Source of the DNA: DATGHS01 sp035307785
Lineage (GTDB): Bacteria > Planctomycetota > Planctomycetia > Gemmatales > Gemmataceae
NCBI GenBank assembly: GCA_035307785.1
Contig: DATGHS010000153.1
Location: 1-10,505 of the forward strand
Direction of reading: 5' to 3'
Length of the DNA: 10,505 nt
The notes beneath the pieces are model-generated. The model was not told where the DNA came from. It made no database searches and was given only the letters and a program-made list of their open reading frames with translations. A program made the position numbers and the translations under genes. This document shows, in pieces, positions 5,937 to 10,505 of the stretch (the stretch's first letter is position 1; each line of letters begins with the position of its first letter).

Positions 5937-7514
5937 ATGCCATTGTGGCGTTGGATGGAAGCTCAGAGTTCACACACTGAAGCATCTCCCGATTTGACAG
6001 TCTCGGCAGCTGCGGAGCCGCCGCCGGCGTCGGAGCCGGCGGCCGCAACACCGGGCGCTATTCCGAATGCCGAATGCCGAATGCCGAATGCCGACGATTC
6101 CCAATGCCGCACTCGGCATTATTCCTCGATTCGTCGGTTCCTCGAAACCGCCATTCTGTTTGTTACTGTTGTTATCGTTTTACGGGCGATTGCGATGGAG
6201 CCATTCGGTGTGCCGACTGGCAGCATGGCGCCCACACTGGCCGGCAATCACAAGGAATGTACCTGCCCGCGTTGCGGTTATCCGATTGTCGTCGGCAGCA
6301 GCGTCGGGGCGAATAACGATTTTCGAGCCAGCCAGCGTGCGTATTCGTCGGCCTGGTGCCCCAACTGCTACTGCAATCATCTCGATTTGGACAAGGTTCC
6401 CGAAACTACCGGGGACCGATTGCTGGTAGACAAAAACATTTTCGAAATGCGGCGGCCCCGGCGTTGGGAAGTAGCCGTGTTCCGCTGCCCCGACGATGTC
6501 ACGAAGCCCTACGTTAAGCGCGTGGTGGGGTTGCCCGGCGAGAAAGTGCAAATCCAGGACGGCGACGTCTACATCAACGGTGAACTCGCGCGGAAAACGT
6601 TGGAAGAATGCCGGGCGCTGCGCATTCCCGTTTTCGATGAAGATTACTCCCCGGAAGGGGATGGTTGGAAAATGCGATGGCGCAGCGGCAGCCCGGCGCT
6701 GAATGCTGCCTTGCAAGAACCCGGAGCGCTATTTCAGGCCAGGGAGTTGCACTGGGACCAGAACCATCGCGACGAGTATGCCTGGCTCGTCTATCGCCAC
6801 TGGTTGCTGGATGAGAAAAAAGAAGACGCCGTCCGCGATGTCTTCGGGTACAACGGTGGCGCTACCCGGTCGGAACTAAACTTCGTGCACGACTTCCTGA
6901 TTGAATTCTCACTCGAGGTGCAGCGGGGTCATGGCATTTTTGCAATCGGTCTGCGGGACGGCCGGGATGACATTCAGGCCGAAATCCCGTGCGGAATTGA
7001 ATCCGAGCAGGGCCGGACGCTTCATATTGAAAAGGTTGATGGCGGCTCGTTGGCCGATGTGCCATTTATTCTTCACGAAGGGAAGACGTACCGCATCGAA
7101 ATGGCATTTGTCGATCGACGGATCAGCCTTGCTGTCGATGGCCGCGAAGTCATTGCGCCGCTGGACTTGCCGGCAGTACGCGAGCGCAAGCCCGTATCGC
7201 GGCCGGTTTGGCTGGGAGCCAAGAACGTGAGTGTTACCGTGCGCAGTTTTCGCATTTTCCGAGATATGCATTACACGCCCACGGGCCGAAATGCTATCTA
7301 CGAGGCATGGCCGCTGGGGCCGAACGAGTACTTCATGCTCGGGGATAACAGCGCCAATTCGGAGGACAGCCGTTATTGGTCCACTCCCGGCGTGCCCGCC
7401 TCGTACCTACTCGGTCGGCCGCTATTGTTGCATCAACCGAGCCACTGGACGAGCATCCGCCCGGGTTGGGACATTCAGAGTGTCGATTGGGATCGCGTGC
7501 GCTGGATTCGGTAG
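5937..7514 (+). CDS. lepB: Signal peptidase I (copy 1) with zinc-ribbon and jelly-roll-like insertions
   Basis: A 525-residue protein from ATG 5937, chosen because GGAG ends 4 bases upstream. GTG 5895 (overlapping the lepA stop, 539 residues), ATG 5904 and ATG 6081 are alternatives. Layout: a Pro/Ala-rich cytoplasmic leader, one membrane segment (about 69-86, ETAILFVTVVIVLRAIAM), box B PTGSMAPTL with nucleophile Ser96, a CPRC...CPNC insert (Cys110, 113, 141, 144), box C GDRLLVDKN, box D YVKRVVGLPGE with general-base Lys194, an insert of about 250 residues, then box E GDNSANSEDSR (469-479). The Ser/Lys pair of family S26A is complete, so it should cleave signal peptides on the outer face of the cytoplasmic membrane. 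Usual members are about 180-330 residues; the extra length is the Cys4 insert and a beta-rich segment (about 313-445) that looks like a LamG/concanavalin-type jelly roll. A CCGAATG heptamer repeat lies in the leader. It is paralogous to the next gene. Confidence 0.92.
   Translation: MPLWRWMEAQSSHTEASPDLTVSAAAEPPPASEPAAATPGAIPNAECRMPNADDSQCRTRHYSSIRRFLETAILFVTVVIVLRAIAMEPFGVPTGSMAPTLAGNHKECTCPRCGYPIVVGSSVGANNDFRASQRAYSSAWCPNCYCNHLDLDKVPETTGDRLLVDKNIFEMRRPRRWEVAVFRCPDDVTKPYVKRVVGLPGEKVQIQDGDVYINGELARKTLEECRALRIPVFDEDYSPEGDGWKMRWRSGSPALNAALQEPGALFQARELHWDQNHRDEYAWLVYRHWLLDEKKEDAVRDVFGYNGGATRSELNFVHDFLIEFSLEVQRGHGIFAIGLRDGRDDIQAEIPCGIESEQGRTLHIEKVDGGSLADVPFILHEGKTYRIEMAFVDRRISLAVDGREVIAPLDLPAVRERKPVSRPVWLGAKNVSVTVRSFRIFRDMHYTPTGRNAIYEAWPLGPNEYFMLGDNSANSEDSRYWSTPGVPASYLLGRPLLLHQPSHWTSIRPGWDIQSVDWDRVRWIR
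6063..6094 (+). repeat. (CCGAATG)4 heptanucleotide tandem repeat inside the signal peptidase leader
   Basis: Four perfect CCGAATG copies (6063-6090) plus CCGA. The neighbouring AATGCCGA (6087-6094) is matched by an inverted TCGGCATT at 6113-6120. A related irregular stretch (GAATGCGGAATTTG) lies at 5902-5915. Because the unit is 7 bases, it is read in changing frame and encodes the odd peptide PNAECRMPNAD. Each copy carries an ATG, at 6067, 6074, 6081 and 6088; 6081 is in the signal peptidase frame. I associate such degenerate GAATGCC strings with planctomycete genomes, from memory only. Confidence 0.85.
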
Positions 7515-7545
7515 TAAATATCCAGTCGGTTGCCGCGAAGTTATG

Positions 7546-7616
7546 TGAGAGCCGGGAGCGCAAGCGACCGGATTAGATGACACCCTTCATCCGGTCGCTT
7601 GTGCTCCTGGCTCTCA
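7546..7616. repeat. REP-like palindrome with 28-bp arms
   Basis: Left arm 7546-7573 and right arm 7589-7616 pair over 28 positions around a 15-base loop. Only two positions are not Watson-Crick, and both become G-U pairs in plus-strand RNA, so the hairpin is complete in the sense transcript and slightly weaker in antisense. It begins 31 bases after the stop of signal peptidase copy 1. No U-run follows, so it is not a classical terminator. The arm core GAGCGCAAGCGACCGG resembles a dispersed element I associate with planctomycete genomes. It could stabilise the 3' end of the upstream message, attenuate read-through, or be a transposase-mobilised REP/MITE. Confidence 0.75.
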
Positions 7617-7643
7617 GACCCGTGAACTGGCATCGCCGAGTGC

Positions 7644-7698
7644 GCCGATGCCGTGCATAATAACCTTAGCCTGCGCATCGGCTGCCGCCTGGGCAGCC
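7644..7698 (+). promoter_or_regulatory. Two overlapping hairpins in the leader of signal peptidase copy 2
   Basis: GCCGATGC (7644-7651) pairs with GCATCGGC (7675-7682). GGCTGCC (7680-7686) pairs with GGCAGCC (7692-7698) over a 5-base loop and is followed by TAACTTTCT. The stems share 7680-7682, so both cannot be full at once, an attenuator-like arrangement; the second could be a weak terminator. A CATAAT -10-like hexamer is at 7656-7661, with no good -35. No peptide leader is evident; an in-frame GTG at 7653 has no ribosome site. Confidence 0.3.
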
Positions 7699-7721
7699 TA
7701 ACTTTCTCTATAGGTGGCCCC

Positions 7722-9536
7722 ATGGCCGACGAACGGACTACTGCCCGCCCACCCGTTTCTCCCAGCCCCGCTGTTCGGCCAACCGTGCCCGCCGGCGCTA
7801 GCACTGCCGCGAAAACGAAAGCGGACCCCAAAAAGGAAGCCCATCCGCGCGACGTCACGCGCGAGGTCTTCGAGACCGTCGTGTTCGTGGTGGTCCTCGT
7901 GCTGATGTTAAAGACTTTCGTCGCCGAGGCTTTCGTCATTCCGACCGGCTCCATGGCAGAAACGTTGTATGGCTACCACAAAGAAGTGACATGCAAGCAG
8001 TGCGGCTTCCAGTTCCCGGTCAATTGCTCATCCGAAGTCGATCCGCAAGATGGCAACGCTCCGATCCCTGTCGAAGGCTGCACTTGCCCGAATTGCCAGT
8101 ACCACATGAGCTGGGGCCAAGGTGGACCGGAATACAATAGCGGCGACCGGGTGCTGGTGGCCAAATTTCTCTTCGACAGCGATCATCTCTGGAGGCCCAA
8201 GCGCCACCAGGTATTCGTCTTCAAATATCCTGGTGACAGCACTCGTCAGCCGTTGGAAACTGGTCCGCAAAAGGGCTCAACCGCGATGAATTACATCAAG
8301 CGCTGTGAAGGCCTGCCCACCGAAACGATTGCGATCTTCAATGGCAACCTTTACGTGACCACAAGTCTGAAATATCCAGACCACCCGATGCCTGAAAGTC
8401 AATTGAATCTGTGGGAATACAAATACATGTACGTCTGTGATGAGTCGGCCCTGAATTTGTTTCAGAATTCGATAGCCCGGCTTATCAAGGGCGAGCCTCA
8501 GCCCGGTGATTTCGAGATAGTTCGCCAGGGGCCGGAGGAGATCCTTTCGATGCGCCGCATCGTCAACAACAATGACTTCCAGCCGAAGGACCTGGCGGAT
8601 CAGGGTATTCAGCGCTGGCAGTTCGCCAAGGGAAATTGGTCCGGCGATGATGCCAGCAAGCCGAAGACGTTTACCTTTGCACCCAAAGATGCCAGTCAGA
8701 CAACGGAGTGGATTACATACCACCATCTCGTTTACCATCGCGATGAACGCGCCCGAGAGCTCGGGGTCAATCGCGGCATGCCCGGCAACCCCGCCGGGTT
8801 CGAAAGCGACAACCGCAAGCTGATCACGAACATGCTTGGCTACAATACCGGCGATCAGGACCGCAATATCGACGTCACCGGCCACCACTGGGTCGGCGAT
8901 CTGATGCTTGATTGCGAAGTTAAAGTCACCAATCCTCAAGGCGAGTTTGTCCTGGAACTGTCCAAGGGCATGGATCGGTTCCAGGCGCGATTTGATGTAG
9001 CTACCGGCAAGTGCAAGTTGATTCGCCGCACCGGCCGCGTTGAGGAAACCATGGATGAAAAAGTCCTGGCGGAAAAGGACACGAAGTTGAAGGGCGCTGG
9101 CACATACCACGTCCGCTTCGCCAACTTTGACGAGCAACTGACGGTATGGGTGGGTAGCCAGCTTCCATTCGGCAACGGGGTCGCTTATCCGCCTTCCAAG
9201 GACATTGGCCCGGTAGGTGAAAACGACATCAAAGCGCCGGCTCGTGTCGGCGCGAGAAGCGCCGGTTTGTCGGTTACTCACCTGCAGTTGTGGCGAAACA
9301 CTTACTACACACTGAACCAAAGTCCGAACATACCGGTGCAGCCAATCACAGTGGGGAGCAATCCGGAACAGAAGATTCAGACCTTCTACGTCCAACCGGG
9401 TCACTATCTGGCTCTCGGCGATAACAGTTCTGCCAGTTCCGATAGCCGATACTGGGGCCAGGTGCCGGAGCGCTTGTTGCTGGGCCGGGCATTATGGGTG
9501 TATTATCCGTTTGGGCGTTTCGGCGGCATTGAATGA
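7722..9536 (+). CDS. lepB: Signal peptidase I (copy 2), extended paralog with zinc-ribbon and jelly-roll-like insertions
   Basis: A 604-residue protein from ATG 7722, with AGGTGG 4 bases upstream; a GTG at 7653 would add 23 residues. Residues 1-47 are a Pro/Ala/Lys-rich cytoplasmic leader and about 48-70 a membrane segment. Box B PTGSMAETL gives nucleophile Ser77. A Cys4 insert follows (CKQC at 91-94, CPNC at 122-125), then GDRVLVAKF, box D NYIKRCEGLPTE with Lys193, an insert of about 360 residues, and box E GDNSSASSDSR (566-576), then a conserved tail RLLLGRALWVYYPF. The catalytic Ser/Lys pair is present, so activity is likely, though box D has PTE where typical enzymes, and copy 1, have PG[DE]. 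Shared features with copy 1 inside the insert (LGYN-type motif at 372-375, then a beta-rich stretch to about 527) show the two arose by duplication after gaining both insertions. The stop overlaps the start of the thioesterase gene (ATGA, 9533-9536). Confidence 0.92.
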   Translation: MADERTTARPPVSPSPAVRPTVPAGASTAAKTKADPKKEAHPRDVTREVFETVVFVVVLVLMLKTFVAEAFVIPTGSMAETLYGYHKEVTCKQCGFQFPVNCSSEVDPQDGNAPIPVEGCTCPNCQYHMSWGQGGPEYNSGDRVLVAKFLFDSDHLWRPKRHQVFVFKYPGDSTRQPLETGPQKGSTAMNYIKRCEGLPTETIAIFNGNLYVTTSLKYPDHPMPESQLNLWEYKYMYVCDESALNLFQNSIARLIKGEPQPGDFEIVRQGPEEILSMRRIVNNNDFQPKDLADQGIQRWQFAKGNWSGDDASKPKTFTFAPKDASQTTEWITYHHLVYHRDERARELGVNRGMPGNPAGFESDNRKLITNMLGYNTGDQDRNIDVTGHHWVGDLMLDCEVKVTNPQGEFVLELSKGMDRFQARFDVATGKCKLIRRTGRVEETMDEKVLAEKDTKLKGAGTYHVRFANFDEQLTVWVGSQLPFGNGVAYPPSKDIGPVGENDIKAPARVGARSAGLSVTHLQLWRNTYYTLNQSPNIPVQPITVGSNPEQKIQTFYVQPGHYLALGDNSSASSDSRYWGQVPERLLLGRALWVYYPFGRFGGIE

Positions 9537-9946
9537 CCATGCGCAGTCAGGACCTTGCGATTCGCGTGCGCTATGCCGAGACCGACCGCATGGGGCTGTT
9601 GCACCACGCAAATTACCTGGTGTACTTCGAGCAAGGGCGAACCGAATTGTTGCGCTCGCTGGGGGCTACCTACCGCGATCTGGAGGACCAAGGTTACTTG
9701 ATGGTCCTGACACGCGTAGAAGTCCACTACCGCAAACCGGCCCGTTATGATGATCTGCTGACGCTGCGCACGAGCGTGACTCGCACCACGGCGGTGCGCA
9801 TCGAGCACAAGTACGAGGTCCTTCGCGAAGATGAATTGATTGCCGAAGGCGAAACGACGCTGGCCTGTATCGATCGGGATGGCCGGCTTCAGGCGATGCC
9901 CAACTGGCTACAGGATCCGGATCAATATCCCGTGCCGAAATCATGA
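9533..9946 (+). CDS. YbgC/FadM-type acyl-CoA thioesterase (hotdog fold)
   Basis: A 137-residue protein of the 4HBT group. The N-terminal signature RYAETDRMGLLHHANYLVYFE (13-33) holds the catalytic Asp18 and the conserved His25-x-x-Tyr28 of the YbgC/FadM type; the rest has the expected strand pattern and length. Family members hydrolyse acyl-CoA (or acyl-ACP) thioesters, and Escherichia coli YbgC associates with the Tol-Pal region and with phospholipid synthesis proteins. The ATG at 9533 overlaps the preceding TGA (ATGA) and has GGCGG 7 bases upstream; a second ATG at 9539 is possible. Its own TGA overlaps the ATG of the next gene. Substrate chain length cannot be read from the sequence. 4-Hydroxybenzoyl-CoA thioesterase is an alternative family-level label. 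Confidence 0.92.
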   Translation: MTMRSQDLAIRVRYAETDRMGLLHHANYLVYFEQGRTELLRSLGATYRDLEDQGYLMVLTRVEVHYRKPARYDDLLTLRTSVTRTTAVRIEHKYEVLREDELIAEGETTLACIDRDGRLQAMPNWLQDPDQYPVPKS

Positions 9947-10104
9947 AATCAGCTGCCGTTTTATGGATGATCCTGACTGCGCTGCTCTTGAGCGTCGCGG
10001 GCTGCGCGCCGGAAGGCACGTCGGGCGACGGTACGGGCAAGTCGTCGCCAAACGGCAAGAGCATTCCGGCGCCGCCGAAGCCGCCGAGGGATGACCCGGG
10101 GTAA
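9943..10104 (+). CDS. Small lipoprotein, 53 residues
   Basis: The ATG at 9943 overlaps the thioesterase stop (ATGA, 9943-9946), so it is probably translated by coupling. The peptide begins MKSAAVLWMILTALLLSVAGC: a Lys, a hydrophobic core of about 16 residues, and a lipobox VAGC with lipidated Cys21. The mature part is only 33 residues, Gly/Ser/Lys/Pro-rich (with PAPPKPP near the end), and looks disordered; it ends at TAA 10102-10104. Residue +2 after Cys is Ala, so no inner-membrane Asp retention signal is present. I do not recognise a family. Its place between a YbgC-like thioesterase and an ExbB-family protein suggests an envelope accessory factor. It is easy to miss because of its size, but overlap, start and lipobox agree. 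Confidence 0.8.
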   Translation: MKSAAVLWMILTALLLSVAGCAPEGTSGDGTGKSSPNGKSIPAPPKPPRDDPG

Positions 10105-10165
10105 TTCTCGCGCTCGGCTTCGCCTCGCGGCTAACTACCGACTCGCAATCGAAAGGAACCACCTC

Positions 10166-10505
10166 GTGCGCCGTCTGCTGATTCAGCGCTTCCTTCCGCT
10201 GGTGTTCTGTTCGGTGCCGCTGGTCGCTGGGCTTGTCGTCGCGGCTGCGATTCCATCGGCTGCCATGCATGATTATCTGAAGCGCTTGCCGCATTCGCCG
10301 ATGGATTGGTTGATCCTTGGAATCGGCGCCGTTTTGTTCACCGCGCAGACGATCCTGGCGTGGCGCGCGCTGCAATGGCGAATTTCCAACTTCGATGAGC
10401 GGCCCGACCGCTGGCTATCGCAGCTCGCGCAAGCGGCGGAATGGTTTCCGCTCCTCGGCTTGTTGGGCACGGTCGGCGGCATCTTGCAGACATTCTCTTC
10501 GATGG
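10166..10505 (+). CDS. MotA/TolQ/ExbB proton channel family protein, 3'-truncated by window edge
   Basis: A GTG at 10166 with AAAGGA 8 bases upstream opens a frame that runs off the right edge; 113 residues are visible. Hydrophobic segments are at about 8-33 and 48-66. A short polar stretch (67-90) leads to AEWFPLLGLLGTVGGILQTF (91-110), the PLLGLLGTVxGI signature of the conserved ExbB/TolQ channel helix. The family uses the proton motive force through an inner-membrane pentamer to drive a periplasmic partner (ExbD/TolR type), expected downstream. The polar segment before the signature helix is much shorter than the long cytoplasmic loop of Escherichia coli TolQ, so it belongs to another subgroup. 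It lies 61 bases after the lipoprotein gene, likely the same operon. An internal ATG at 10265 is a less likely start because it loses the first membrane segment. Confidence 0.82.
   Translation, partial: MRRLLIQRFLPLVFCSVPLVAGLVVAAAIPSAAMHDYLKRLPHSPMDWLILGIGAVLFTAQTILAWRALQWRISNFDERPDRWLSQLAQAAEWFPLLGLLGTVGGILQTFSSM

Noticed and set aside
6063..6120. CCGAATG repeats considered as a CRISPR or phage attachment site
   Set aside because: The units are 7 bases and contiguous, without spacers; no cas or integrase gene is in the window.
7653..7721. GTG start for signal peptidase copy 2, adding 23 residues
   Set aside because: No ribosome site precedes it, the added sequence lies in the leader hairpin region, and ATG 7722 has AGGTGG in place.
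8277..9404. Minus-strand frame of 375 codons opposite signal peptidase copy 2
   Set aside because: It is antisense to a gene with intact catalytic motifs and shows no recognisable domain.
10105..10165. GC-rich CTCGGCTTCGCC stretch after the lipoprotein gene as a terminator
   Set aside because: Only a 3-bp core stem pairs cleanly and no U-run follows, so it is not supported as a terminator.

Overview
The window looks like a chromosomal segment of a planctomycete (Planctomycetota, probably a Pirellulales-like lineage). Four things point that way: an RTX-type repeat protein carrying the LExR-x-x-P N-terminal tag typical of large planctomycete surface proteins; two very long signal peptidase I paralogs with inserted domains; short dispersed repeats of kinds I associate with planctomycete genomes (CCGAATG heptamers and a 28-bp-arm REP-like palindrome); and moderately high GC. 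This is inference from family recognition, not a database match.

Layout. 1-1358 (+): a gene cut by the left edge with no recognised function, then a DUF1801-type small protein; a long imperfect inverted repeat sits between them. 1359-1513 is a convergent gap with a very GC-rich hairpin that probably terminates from both sides. 1514-3736 (-): a small soluble histidine kinase, then a 415-residue RTX beta-roll protein made of 33 exactly spaced nonapeptides. Between these two lies a good sigma70-like promoter whose -35 hexamer is the loop of a perfect 10-bp inverted repeat, a candidate operator. 3737-4110 is the divergent gap before lepA.

4111-10505 (+): a tightly packed series of lepA (EF4), signal peptidase I copy 1, a REP-like palindrome, signal peptidase I copy 2, a YbgC/FadM-type acyl-CoA thioesterase, a 53-residue lipoprotein, and the start of a MotA/TolQ/ExbB-family channel subunit cut by the right edge. 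Three of the junctions are 4-base stop/start overlaps (one GTGA, two ATGA; the GTGA is only used if the first of several possible starts is real). The order lepA-lepB is known from Escherichia coli, and thioesterase next to a TolQ-like protein recalls ybgC-tolQ. The block therefore reads as an envelope-biogenesis operon: translation factor, secretion protease, membrane/lipid enzyme, lipoprotein and proton-driven motor subunit.

Most worth a second look: (i) both signal peptidases have a Cys4 zinc-ribbon-like insert between the catalytic Ser and the Lys region, and a large beta-rich, jelly-roll-like insert between the Lys region and the GDN-DSR box; (ii) in the RTX protein all seven Gln substitutions of the Ca-ligand Asp fall on even-numbered nonads and all three Asn on odd ones, suggesting a beta-roll with different faces; (iii) the promoter/operator/5' hairpin set before the RTX gene; (iv) a slippage-prone heptamer repeat inside the signal peptidase N-terminus that provides ATGs in all three frames.
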